From assembly GCA_041664345.1 (NCBI GenBank), contig JBAYKX010000009.1:1-64000 (forward strand): 64,000 nt of DNA. The letters run 5' to 3'. Positions 27,225-35,699 of the stretch are shown one piece after another. The notes under the pieces were generated by a model. The model worked only from the letters and a program-made list of their open reading frames with translations, made no database searches and was not told the origin of the DNA. This DNA is from GWE2-40-63 sp041664345 (GTDB taxonomy: Bacteria > Bacteroidota > Bacteroidia > Bacteroidales > SZUA-534). Numbering within the stretch: position 1 is the stretch's first letter; every line of letters begins with the position of its first letter. Both the position numbers and the translations under genes were made by a program.

Positions 27225-28554
27225 TAAAATTCAAGGTAACCCAACAAAAGCTTTTTTTATAGGGATGATCACACGAGACATTTCGATTAGAGATGCAATT
27301 ATAGATTTGCTTGACAATTCAATAGATGGTGCCATTCAAATAAACCCACAAAATTTTTCTGGTTTAAATATTTATTTAACAATTAATGAAAATGAATTTA
27401 TTGTTAAAGATAATTGTGGAGGGTTTTCGTTAGAAACAGCCCAGAAATATGCATTTCGATTTGGTAGACCAGAAGGTGCACCAGAAACGATAGGTTCTGT
27501 TGGGCGTTTTGGTGTTGGTATGAAAAGGGCTCTTTTTAAAATTGGACAATGCTTTGAAGTGGAATCCAAAACAACTAATGATCATTTTCAAATTAACGTT
27601 GATGTCGAAAATTGGAAAAACAAAAAGAAAAATATTCGAGATGAAGAGGGAATTATATCTGAAGAAGATGATTGGAGTTTTGATTATGAAAATATCACTG
27701 ATGCAAGCTCTGATTTAATTGAGAATGGAACTTATATTCGGGTTGTAAAATTAAATGAAGATGTTTCAAGTATTTTTAAAGAGCAATCTTTTTTAAATGA
27801 TTTAAAAAATGATATAGAAAGGTTATTGAATTTTAGTATTGAAAAAGGGATAAAAATATTTCTAAATGGAGAGCCAATAGAAAAAAAAGGCATCTTTCTT
27901 TTTAAAGGGTTATCTACTCCATATTTTTATGAATTTGAATCTAATGGTGTAAATGTTAGAATTATAGCTGGCTTGAGTAGTGTTGGAGAACCAAGGTCTT
28001 CTGGGTGGTATATATACTGTAACGATAGACTTGTATTAGAACATGACCAAACAGAAATAACAGGTTGGGGCGTTTCTTTACCTCAATGGCATATTGATTA
28101 TGTTATGTTCAAAGGAGTTGTATTTATGGATTCAAAAGAAACATTTAAACTTCCTTTGACAACAACAAAGAAAGGTATTGATGCAACATCAGACATTTAT
28201 AAAAAAGCTCTTTATTTTATGAAAGAAGCTATGACTTCTATATTTGCTTTTCTTAAACAAGTAAGAAAATTGGAAGACGCAAATGATTATAGAAAACTAT
28301 TAGGTGATCAAGAGACTAAGGTTACTGTACAAATGTTAAAGATTGATTCATTTTCCGTGAGTAGAAGTTTTAAATCACCTGATATTGATTTTGATAAAAT
28401 TGCAATTAAACAAGATACGGTAAGAATTTCTTTTAATGTTCCAAGAGAAACAGCTGAATTGGCAAAAACACATTCAAACTGCAAAAATTATAAGGAATTT
28501 GGAGAATATATTTATGAATATTACCTAAAAATGGAGGAAATATCTCATGAATAG
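27214..28554 (+). CDS. MORC-like GHKL ATPase
   Basis: A 446-residue GHKL-fold ATPase from ATG 27214, which overlaps the dndE-fusion end by 11 bases. Motifs: DAIIDLLDNSIDGA (N-box, near 28), VKDNCGGFS (near 64), GSVGRFGVGMKRALFK (near 92). The pattern is closest to MORC/MutL-type ATPases rather than histidine kinases. Prokaryotic MORC homologues are predicted parts of restriction systems. The C-terminal ~130 residues are helical. It lies between dndE and a restriction nuclease in one operon, so a defence role linked to phosphorothioation is likely but inferred. Confidence 0.8.
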   Translation: MESNKIQGNPTKAFFIGMITRDISIRDAIIDLLDNSIDGAIQINPQNFSGLNIYLTINENEFIVKDNCGGFSLETAQKYAFRFGRPEGAPETIGSVGRFGVGMKRALFKIGQCFEVESKTTNDHFQINVDVENWKNKKKNIRDEEGIISEEDDWSFDYENITDASSDLIENGTYIRVVKLNEDVSSIFKEQSFLNDLKNDIERLLNFSIEKGIKIFLNGEPIEKKGIFLFKGLSTPYFYEFESNGVNVRIIAGLSSVGEPRSSGWYIYCNDRLVLEHDQTEITGWGVSLPQWHIDYVMFKGVVFMDSKETFKLPLTTTKKGIDATSDIYKKALYFMKEAMTSIFAFLKQVRKLEDANDYRKLLGDQETKVTVQMLKIDSFSVSRSFKSPDIDFDKIAIKQDTVRISFNVPRETAELAKTHSNCKNYKEFGEYIYEYYLKMEEISHE

Positions 28555-29479
28555 TCCTAAATTTTTAAATTATGAAACTCGTCCATTAAAATTCACAGAA
28601 AGGAAAATGTTACTGGCTTGTCTCCAAAGAATTTGCAATTATTATGGAAATGACTATCAATACATTGGGTTGGGTGGGTTAGCATTTACTGATTTTAAAT
28701 TATTTCATAAGGAATTACATATAAATAACCTTTATAGTATTGAAGGAGGAAAGTTTTCTGGTGAAAGATTGGCATTTAATTCGCCATATTCTTTTATTAA
28801 AATTTTAAAGACAAATACAACTGATGCTTTTAATAAAATTGATTTAACAAAAAAGTCATTAATATGGCTTGACTATGATGGAGCTTTAGAGAATTACATG
28901 TTTGATGATATTCAAGCTTTATTTAAAAAACTACCTGCAGGAAGTGTTTATATTTTTAGTTGCAATCGTGAATTAAAAGAAAACAAAACTAAGAAAGAAT
29001 ATACAAAGGAAGAATTTAGGGAAGAATTTGGAAATCGAACTCCATTTAAAATTGACAATCAAGATTTTTCAATAGAACGTAGTTCGTTGACTATAAGAAA
29101 GATGCTTAAAGCAGAAATTGAAACGATATTACAAGAAAGAAATTTGATAGAAGATTCTGAATTAGAGTTTAAACAAATTTTCAATATTCATTATCAAGAA
29201 AATAGAGGGGCAAAAATGTTTACATATGGTGGTGTTTTAACTAAAAAGGCTACTCTTATTGATGAATTTGGGTTAAAAGCTTTTGACTTTCTAACTTTAG
29301 ATGAATGTACATTTGAGTTAGTTGTACCTAACATTACTCGTAAAGAATTTGAATTAATTGATAAAAATTTAAATGAACATGAGAAGCTTTTAGCACAAAA
29401 TATTGTAGCTAAAGATGATGTTGAAAAATATCAGAAAATTTACAAATATGTTCCTCATTTTTATGATATAAGAATTTAG
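28547..29479 (+). CDS. Unknown 310-aa protein of the Dnd-linked module (methyltransferase-like)
   Basis: I do not recognise a named family. The gene overlaps the MORC-like gene by 8 bp and ends at the first base of the next coding frame, so it is translationally coupled to both. The N-terminal half has a Rossmann-like run: YQYIGLGGLAFTDFKLFH (near 38), NNLYSIEGG (near 61), KSLIWLDYDGAL (near 103) and PAGSVYIFSCN (near 127). This resembles a class I methyltransferase or related nucleotide-binding fold, but a catalytic motif is not certain. It is conserved in position, not in known function. Confidence 0.65.
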   Translation: MNSPKFLNYETRPLKFTERKMLLACLQRICNYYGNDYQYIGLGGLAFTDFKLFHKELHINNLYSIEGGKFSGERLAFNSPYSFIKILKTNTTDAFNKIDLTKKSLIWLDYDGALENYMFDDIQALFKKLPAGSVYIFSCNRELKENKTKKEYTKEEFREEFGNRTPFKIDNQDFSIERSSLTIRKMLKAEIETILQERNLIEDSELEFKQIFNIHYQENRGAKMFTYGGVLTKKATLIDEFGLKAFDFLTLDECTFELVVPNITRKEFELIDKNLNEHEKLLAQNIVAKDDVEKYQKIYKYVPHFYDIRI

Positions 29480-29487
29480 TGGTTTAT

Positions 29488-30273
29488 ATGAAAAAACGTA
29501 CAATAAATGATGCTATTTTAGAAGTTCTTAGAAGGGTAGGTAAGCCTCTCCATTTTAAGGATATTTATGTTAAAATTATTGAGTTTGATTTGTATCGTTT
29601 TAGAGCTCAAAATCCAGAAGATATTGTTAGAATCCAATTAAGAAAACATTGTGCTGGTCTAGATTTCATGTCTGCAAGCCAGAAAAAATATTTCATAAAA
29701 AATAATGACGGCACTTTTTGGAAGTATGAAAAGAATATATCTATTCAAAATATCATAAAAAAGGATACAATTTCATTTGATGATTTAAAAGAACAGCATA
29801 ATAAATATATCTCAGATTTTAAAAAAGAATTACTTAACCAATTAAAAGAATTAACACCAGCAGCTTTTGAAGTTTTCGCTAAAGAATTAATGAAAGCGTA
29901 TGGTTTTAAAAAAATGGAAGTAACAAGATTATCTCGTGATGGAGGAATTGATGGTTTTGGTGAGTTAAAGATTGGTTTAGCTACTATGAAAGTTGCATTT
30001 GAATGTAAACGTTGGACAAAAAAAACTGTTGGTCGTCCACAGGTAAGTCAATTTAGAGGTGATATTCAAGGATTTTATCAACAAGGCATTTATTTTACAA
30101 CTTCATGTTTTACTAAAGAAGCAAAGGAATCTTCTTTTCAGAATGGTGCCGTTCCTATAATTCTTATTGATGGTGCATCAATTGTTGATATGATGATTGA
30201 AAAGAAATTTGGCGTAGTAGTTGAAGAACTTCTTGTTTATAGTAACGCTTTAGATTTAGTTTTACCTGATTGA
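29488..30273 (+). CDS. Mrr-type restriction endonuclease with HARE-HTH domain
   Basis: Residues about 5-75 are a HARE-HTH (HB1/ASXL) winged helix (AILEVLRRVGKPLHFKDIY, MSASQKKYFIK), seen in DNA-modification-sensing nucleases. Residues about 110-225 are an Mrr_cat nuclease: PAAFEVFAKELMKAYGF, DGGIDGFG near 150, AFECKRW near 170 (the D-ExK site), GRPQVSQFRGDI, and GIYFTTSCFTKEA. Mrr nucleases cut modified DNA; here DNA lacking or bearing phosphorothioate is a possible target. The ATG at 29488 is preferred; a GTG at 29479 is possible. Last gene before the right-hand direct repeat. Confidence 0.85.
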   Translation: MKKRTINDAILEVLRRVGKPLHFKDIYVKIIEFDLYRFRAQNPEDIVRIQLRKHCAGLDFMSASQKKYFIKNNDGTFWKYEKNISIQNIIKKDTISFDDLKEQHNKYISDFKKELLNQLKELTPAAFEVFAKELMKAYGFKKMEVTRLSRDGGIDGFGELKIGLATMKVAFECKRWTKKTVGRPQVSQFRGDIQGFYQQGIYFTTSCFTKEAKESSFQNGAVPIILIDGASIVDMMIEKKFGVVVEELLVYSNALDLVLPD

Positions 30274-30296
30274 TTTTGCAATACATTTGCAAGCAC

Positions 30297-30346
30297 ATTG
30301 CCAAAGCCCCGCGAGCCAAGGCTTAATCCTATGCTTTGTCAAAGAG
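30297..30346. repeat. 50-bp direct repeat, right boundary of the Dnd operon
   Basis: Same orientation as 22085-22134, with 7 mismatches in 50 bases. It lies 24 bp after the stop of the Mrr gene. The hairpin arms TTGCCAAAGC/GCTTTGTCAA are kept. Confidence 0.65.
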
Positions 30347-30454
30347 CTTGCTAATCCAGCCCGAGTACCTCATTTCAGGATGGTTTAGGTTTGCTCACCC
30401 TCAAAAAAACAAAATAAATTTGTTCTTCGTGGATAGTTTTTTATGGCTTAAATT

Positions 30455-31261
30455 TCATCTATCAAATATTTCTATACAGTGATTTTTGTGAATATTCCCT
30501 ACTGGAATTTTTCTGTTGTATATACTAGTATTTAAACTTCCCTCATTTCTTTCTAAACATAAAAAGGTATTTCCTTTTTCATATAAAATTTTAAAGGGAT
30601 AGTCAACTCGTACAAAGAATTTCCTATGTACTTGCACAAACCATGATCTGGCATCTTCCGTCATAAGCTCATTAAATGATTTCCTATCATGCCATTGTAA
30701 TGTAAAATCACTTTTGTCATTTCTGCAAACAGGTTTTTCTAAATGCATTATTTTTACTCCCTTTGTATACTCAATAATCACAATATCCAGGGGACTAACA
30801 AAGAAAATATCTCCATCCTTATTTTTCACTATGAATCTAGTGTCAAAAACATGTTTTCTCACTTGAAAAGCATAGCTTCTACCCAATGGCAATGCAACAT
30901 TCTTCCATGAATCAACGCCTCCTCCAATGGTTCTTTTAGAAGGCATTGTGATATAAACATATTTCCAATCGGCATCTCTGCCTGAAATATGCACATTCCT
31001 TATAATTGTTGTTTTATTAATTTGAATGAATCCTTTACCACCTAAAAAATCCAATAATTTCTTAATCCCATATTTTCTTGTTTTCCAAGGTATTTCCCAA
31101 ATACTCTTGTCCCCAATTTTAGCTGGTTCAGTTAGATAAATTATTTTTTTCTCCTTACTAACATGGATGTAAAATATAAAGGTTGAGTTAATCTCAACTT
31201 CTTGGTTATATTTAGTTTTTAGTTTAAAAATTTTTGGGCACCAAAAATTATCATTACTCAT
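30455..31261 (-). CDS. LytTR-like DNA-binding protein, two tandem domains
   Basis: A 268-residue protein. Residues about 75-150 (GFIQINKTTIIRNVHISGRD, YVYITM, ALPLGRSYAFQVRKHVF) and about 165-265 (FFVSPLDIVIIEYT, SWFVQVHRKFFVRVDYPFKI, IPVGNIHKN) each fit the LytTR beta-strand pattern (hydrophobic strands with HRxFxVxxD). The N-terminal part lacks a receiver domain or membrane segments, so it is a stand-alone DNA-binding protein or a degenerate pair. It diverges from two tiny peptide genes 107 bp away and may regulate them. Confidence 0.65.
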   Translation of the reverse strand: MSNDNFWCPKIFKLKTKYNQEVEINSTFIFYIHVSKEKKIIYLTEPAKIGDKSIWEIPWKTRKYGIKKLLDFLGGKGFIQINKTTIIRNVHISGRDADWKYVYITMPSKRTIGGGVDSWKNVALPLGRSYAFQVRKHVFDTRFIVKNKDGDIFFVSPLDIVIIEYTKGVKIMHLEKPVCRNDKSDFTLQWHDRKSFNELMTEDARSWFVQVHRKFFVRVDYPFKILYEKGNTFLCLERNEGSLNTSIYNRKIPVGNIHKNHCIEIFDR

Positions 31262-31368
31262 ATCAATATTTGTATTTCAGTACTATTTTTCTACCACTTA
31301 AGACTTGATTAAAATTAACAACATTTTCTTTGGTATTTTTACTTAAATTAATTTTAAATCTTACAATT

Positions 31369-31473
31369 ATGACAAAAACCAAAGGACATGCAGGTTTTCC
31401 AACAAAAAACGGAACGACCAATCTATCAGGTAAGGGTAGGGCCAATAACCTCCCAAAACCTAAAAGTAAGTAA
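31369..31473 (+). CDS. Tiny basic peptide, 34 aa
   Basis: MTKTKGHAGFPTKNGTTNLS followed by GKGRANNLPKPKSK. Rich in Gly, Lys, Asn and Pro; no signal peptide or membrane segment. It lies 29 bp upstream of a second small peptide and divergent from a LytTR-like gene. The GHAxF motif echoes the GHAKN start of the gene at 31929. Coding is inferred from the ATG, composition, and the terminator that follows the next peptide. Confidence 0.5.
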   Translation: MTKTKGHAGFPTKNGTTNLSGKGRANNLPKPKSK

Positions 31474-31502
31474 ATCTTTTTTTTAATCTAAAATTTAAAG
31501 CA

Positions 31503-31625
31503 ATGGCAAAATCAAGTGGGTTAAAGAATGCCCCAAGTACAACAGGTAGACCATCAGGCGGTGGTCGTTCAAACAGTTCTCCCAAAAGTACTGGTTCATC
31601 TTCAAAAGGCGGAAATAAGAAATAG
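31503..31625 (+). CDS. Tiny Ser/Gly/Lys-rich peptide, 40 aa
   Basis: MAKSSGLKNAPSTTGRPSGG followed by a low-complexity Ser/Gly/Lys tail. Same strand as the 34-residue peptide, 29 bp after it, and followed within 20 bp by a clear terminator, so both are likely one short transcript. No family recognised. It could be a small nucleic-acid-binding or precursor peptide; that is inference only. Confidence 0.5.
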   Translation: MAKSSGLKNAPSTTGRPSGGGRSNSSPKSTGSSSKGGNKK

Positions 31626-31643
31626 CTTAAATTAAATGAACTA

Positions 31644-31679
31644 ATACCCAATCAAAAAAGGTTGGGTATATTTTTTTTC
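31644..31679 (+). terminator. Rho-independent terminator after the small peptides
   Basis: ATACCCAA (31644-31651) pairs with TTGGGTAT (31662-31669) and is followed by a run of eight T. It would end the two-peptide transcript. Confidence 0.85.
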
Positions 31680-31928
31680 ATTTCCAATTCCACCCAATCC
31701 TTTTCTCTAATAAGCCCAAAAACCCAACTGCAGGATTAAATCTCGGTGCAACTCAGTGCCTCCTTTGCGTCACTTCATGCAATAGCCCTTCCCCATAACC
31801 CTCTAACCCCCAACACCCTTACCTAAAAAAAAATCAAAAAAAATCTCAAAAACCACTCGCCGTATTACAATAATGTTGTAAATTTCAGTACCAAAATAAC
31901 ATTATTATTAACCAATAAATTCTACATT

Positions 31929-32675
31929 ATGACAAGTACTAGCGAAACGGGTCATGCAAAAAATGTGACCAACTTCGATGAATTGATTTCATTCGTAACA
32001 GGTTATGGAACAACCTACAATCCTTCAAAAGATTCCATCAAATTAGCTGCATTGTAAACCTTATCAACCAATGCAAAAGCTGCTATTAGTGCAGTAAACG
32101 CAGCACTTCCTGCATACAGCAATGCAGTAGCAGCACGTGAGGCGGCTTTTGAGCCATTGAGCAAATTAATAACCCGAGTTTTGAACGCCCTCAAAGCAAC
32201 CGACACCACAACCCAAGTGGATGAAAGCGCAAAGACATTAGTGCGTAAAATCCAAGGCTCAAGGGCAAAGGCAAAACTTACCGAAGTAGAAAAGAAAGCC
32301 CTTGAAGCCGAAGGAAAATCGGCAACCGAAATTTCCACTTCCCAAATGAGCTATAACAGCCGTTTAGAAAACTTCGCCAAATTGATAAACCTGTTAGCCA
32401 GCGTTCCCCAATACAAACCAAACGAAGTTGAATTAACCGTGGCAGCCCTCACAACCATGTATAACGACTTAAAAGCCAAAAATGCAGCCGTAGTAGCAGC
32501 TACGATTCCATTAAGCAACACCCGTATTTCACGGAACGACATCCTTTATAAAAAACTCACAGGCTTGGTTGATATTGCTTTCGACACCAAGGTTTATATA
32601 AAGTCGGAATTCGGAGCAACAAGCCCCCAATATAAGCAAGTATCAAAATTGGAATTCAAAGCACTTAAAATATAA
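31929..32675 (+). pseudogene. Conserved hypothetical protein with in-frame TAA at codon 43
   Basis: The first 42 codons (MTSTSETGHAKNVTNFDELI, then FVTGYGTTYNPSKDSIKLAA) run into TAA at 32055-32057. The same frame then stays open to 32675 (TLSTNAKAAISAVNAALPAY onwards), about 248 residues in all. Helical, Ala/Lys-rich, no signal peptide. From memory such GHAKN...TYNPSK proteins occur across Bacteroidota with no known role. A single change would restore the frame. It lies downstream of the small-peptide genes and shares their GHA motif. Confidence 0.6.
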
Positions 32676-32689
32676 TTGCAAACAGGCTA

Positions 32690-32900
32690 CTTCGTTCTTT
32701 AAATAACGATCCTACAAAAACAATATGTAAACTACGGTTGTCAACAAGGCAACTGCGGTTTACATTATAACAACTGCGGAATATATTATGCTAACTGATA
32801 AGTTCAACAAACGTCCTGCGAAATACATTAAGGGAACTGCAAAGTTCAACAAACGAACTGCAAGTTTCGATTAGAGAACTACAAAACACAACAAACTAAC
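32690..32900. repeat. Degenerate ~24-bp tandem repeats
   Basis: Imperfect copies of a unit containing AACTGC followed by AAGTTCAACAAAC, e.g. GGGAACTGCAAAGTTCAACA and CGAACTGCAAGTTTC. They run up to the point where the next gene's C-terminus breaks off, so they may have arisen at a deletion join. Confidence 0.45.
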
Positions 32901-33548
32901 TGCTAAGTTTTCTTTTGGTTTCAGTTCTGTTTTAATGGGTAAATAATCAATTGAATTTATATCGTCGTAAGCTTTAAAAAGAATTAATCTAATTTCATCT
33001 CCATTTTTGGTATATCCTGCTTTTAGGCCGTAACCATATCGTGCAAACGCAGGGGTGTTTGCGGTATTTAAAGTATCTTCATTTACAGCTTTTAATAATC
33101 GCCCATACATAGCTGCAAATTTTATCGGTATTTTGGTAGGCGTAATCTCAACTCCTGCGCCAAGGAACTGGTGCCCACTTAGGGTGTACGATGAAAAATT
33201 CATGGAATTAAATCCTAAATAAGCTTTAACCCATTTATAAGAAGGTTGAATTCCAAACTGATTAAAGTTAAAAGGGTGCGAAAAGTTTTCACTATAATTT
33301 GAATAAGTAAAACTTATTGGACAATTAACAATATCGTATATAGTTAGATTTAAACTTCCGGTTAAAACATAGGTAAAAGGATCCTTAGAACTTAAAGAAT
33401 CTAATGAGTGGAAAAAAACACTGCTTGCAGAAACACCACCACTTAATGCGAATGGTTCTTTTTTTGCTAAACCGGATAGTTCTTGTCCCTTTAATTCAAT
33501 TGTGATAAATGTAACCACTAAAATGCTATAGAATAGTTTATATGCCAA
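32871..33548 (-). pseudogene. 5' fragment of a large outer-membrane protein gene
   Basis: A signal peptide (to about 22) is followed by FALSGGVSASSVFFHSLDSL, TYVLTGSLNLTIYDIVN, PFNFNQFGIQPSYKWVKAYL, YTLSGHQFLGAGVEITPTKI and IKTELKPKENLAVS. This is the start of long Bacteroidota outer-membrane proteins. The frame ends abruptly (LLCFVVL) inside the tandem-repeat region, so only about 215 family residues remain. Probably truncated by a deletion. It follows the HEAT-like gene by 3 bp on the same strand. Confidence 0.6.
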
Positions 33549-33551
33549 GCT

Positions 33552-34484
33552 TTAGTATTTATTGGTAATTATCCGGAAGTTTTTATTCACCTTATACCAT
33601 TCGCGTACTGTGTTAATGGAAATAGGAGTTATTTCATTTTCAATTTCACCAAATTGGTTTACTGCAAGTGGAAACCCCTCAATTTCATTGGCCAATAACT
33701 CAATAAGATAATAACCACATTCTATTTCTTTTTCATTATCAGGGTTTCCTGAAACACATTTATATTCCGGGTTCTGAATAATTTCGAATAAAAAATCGTA
33801 AATGCGTGGCTGCCGGGTATAGATTAAATCAGGAACTACCGCATATATAAAATCGCTGTTTATTTTTGCCGGTTTTAAATTTTCCAATACATAAGTTACA
33901 GCCTTTTCATTTTGCCTCCGACATAGAGCTAGGTTTAAATGCCAAATTTCAGATTTTGACTTTGCTGTTGATAGTTTGTTAAAGAGTAATACCTCCGTTG
34001 CCTTATTACCCACATATGCACCTAACTTGTAAATATCATTTTTATTGAATTTTACGGTGCGCAATACGCTATCTAATAAAACATTAGCACTACTGTCATA
34101 ATCTGAAATTCCGAATTGTTTTAAATAGTTACAAGCAGAAATTACAATTCCTGAATTTTCATCGAAGCATTTCTGCAACAAAATATTCACCATAGATATT
34201 CTGACGCTAACATCAGTTGATTTTAAAGCAGAAATGGCTAAATAACGAACTACTTGTTTTCTAATTTGCGGTAATGTGTCGATACTATAATTGGAACAAA
34301 TTTTAATTAGGTTTTCAAAATTCGAGGGTTGGCAAACAATGCTTAATTGTTCATCTACAGGCTCACCTTGCCGTATAAGTTCCATATTTTTGTTTACTAT
34401 TTGCTCAACTTCAAATTTAGCTTGAGCATTAGTAATTAAACATAGTAAAATTAGGGTGCTTAGTAAAAATATTGATCTTACCAT
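33552..34484 (-). CDS. Secreted HEAT-like repeat protein
   Basis: The start at ATG 34484 gives a clean signal peptide (MVRSIFLLSTLILLCLITNA) and 310 residues; a longer start at 34526 would precede it with 14 polar residues. The mature part is built from helix pairs (IRKQVVRYLAISALKSTDVS, RISMVNILLQKCFDENSGIV) like HEAT repeats, which serve protein binding. It is followed by the truncated outer-membrane gene with 3 bp between, so the pair was likely co-expressed. Role unknown. Confidence 0.6.
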   Translation of the reverse strand: MVRSIFLLSTLILLCLITNAQAKFEVEQIVNKNMELIRQGEPVDEQLSIVCQPSNFENLIKICSNYSIDTLPQIRKQVVRYLAISALKSTDVSVRISMVNILLQKCFDENSGIVISACNYLKQFGISDYDSSANVLLDSVLRTVKFNKNDIYKLGAYVGNKATEVLLFNKLSTAKSKSEIWHLNLALCRRQNEKAVTYVLENLKPAKINSDFIYAVVPDLIYTRQPRIYDFLFEIIQNPEYKCVSGNPDNEKEIECGYYLIELLANEIEGFPLAVNQFGEIENEITPISINTVREWYKVNKNFRIITNKY

Positions 34485-34597
34485 TTGATTTGGGTTGTAG
34501 TTAGTTTCAAAAATACTTATTTTCACTAAACAATAACTATAATATTGTGGTTATTTTTATAAATTATTTATATACAATGAATTCCCTCAATACTATA

Positions 34598-34623
34598 AGG
34601 GGGTACAACAAAATTTACTTTTT
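34598..34623. repeat. Partial copy of the 49.24-kb inverted-repeat end
   Basis: AAGG(GG)GTACAACAAAATT matches 49238-49263 at 22 of 26 positions. No second arm is seen here. The rest of 34527-34868 is AT-rich with no supported gene. Confidence 0.35.
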
Positions 34624-34868
34624 TAAAAGATAACTTTTATACACATTAAACTTTTATCGCCCCCATCCTAAATATATTTTCAGAGGTCGGTAGATAAATA
34701 CATAACATAAAAGCAGTAAAATTCAGGATTAGATATAGTCTATTACCCCTCTGTCTGTCGACATCTCCCCTAGGCTTAGGTGAGATCGTTTCAAATTAGC
34801 ATTACTGCCAGGACTATACAATATCTGACACTTTAGTTTTTAATGAAAAAAAACATTATTTTTGTTAA

Positions 34869-34933
34869 GGTGCAGAGCACCGATTATCTTTATAGTAAAT
34901 AGTTATTATATCAGATATAAGGTGCGGAGCACC
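34869..34933. repeat. REP-like hairpin pair, left of the transposase
   Basis: Two 13-bp palindromic hairpins, GGTGCAGAGCACC (34869-34881) and GGTGCGGAGCACC (34921-34933). The second, with the following CGTAATATT, is the mirror image of the block at 35437-35457 (20 of 21 positions). This is the REP-doublet layout that Y1 transposases recognise. Confidence 0.75.
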
Positions 34934-34958
34934 GTAATATTTAGCACAAAATAAACCG

Positions 34959-35435
34959 ATGGCAGACACATATGTACAAGCATATTTTCATCTTGTTTTT
35001 GCAGTTAAAAATAGAGATGCCTTAATACTAAAATCTTGGAAAGGCGAATTAGAAAAATATATAACCGGAATTGTTCAAAACAATAAACATAAGCTTATTG
35101 CAATTGGTTCAATGCCAGATCATATACATATTTTTATTGGATATAATTTGAATCAAACTGTCCCTGATTTAGTTGAAAGTATCAAAACCTCGAGCAATCA
35201 TTGGATTAAAGAAAGAAAATTTACAAATTTTGTTTTTAGCTGGCAAAAAGGTTATGGCGCATTCACTCATTCTCATTCCCAGATTAACATGGTTGCTAAA
35301 TATGTTTTAAATCAGAATTCCCACCATCATAAAAAAACATTCAGGGAAGAATATCTGGAAATGCTTAATAAATTTGAAATATCTTACAAAGATGAATATG
35401 TATTCGACTTTTTTAATGATGTGGATTATTTTTGA
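34959..35435 (+). mobile_element. REP-associated Y1 (IS200-like) transposase
   Basis: A 158-residue Y1_Tnp protein: YVQAYFHLVFAVKNRDALI at the start, the HUH site as MPDHIHIFIGY near 50, and the catalytic-Tyr region INMVAKYVLNQNSHH near 110. It acts on single-stranded DNA at hairpins. Two hairpins lie on each side in mirror order, so this is a RAYT-type gene with its REP sequences rather than a plain IS200. The frame is intact. Confidence 0.88.
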
Positions 35436-35436
35436 T

Positions 35437-35512
35437 AATATTACGGTGCTCAGCACCTTATTGGTTGATTAAGGGAATTTATTTTCTATAAATATTCCAG
35501 GTACTCCGTACC
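35437..35512. repeat. REP-like hairpin pair, right of the transposase
   Basis: GGTGCTCAGCACC (35445-35457) preceded by AATATTACG, inverted relative to the left block, and GGTACTCCGTACC (35500-35512). A partial CTCAGCACCT lies at about 35571. Confidence 0.7.
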
Positions 35513-35699
35513 CTTAATATAAAAGTTTATTCAGGTTAAATTATTTTATTTGTGAATCAAATTAATAATTCTCAGCACCTCAAACACTTGTCCCGCTTTA
35601 GCGGATAATATTTAGCCCAAATATCTTTGATTTTTATCCTACAAGTTTTATGTCTATTTTTGCTAAATCAATTGGTTTCGCACATTAAACCTTGAAGCT

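Noticed and set aside
22192..30273. The Dnd region as a standard DndABCDE-FGH system
   Set aside because: No dndA, dndB, dndF, dndG or dndH is visible; the downstream genes have other domains.
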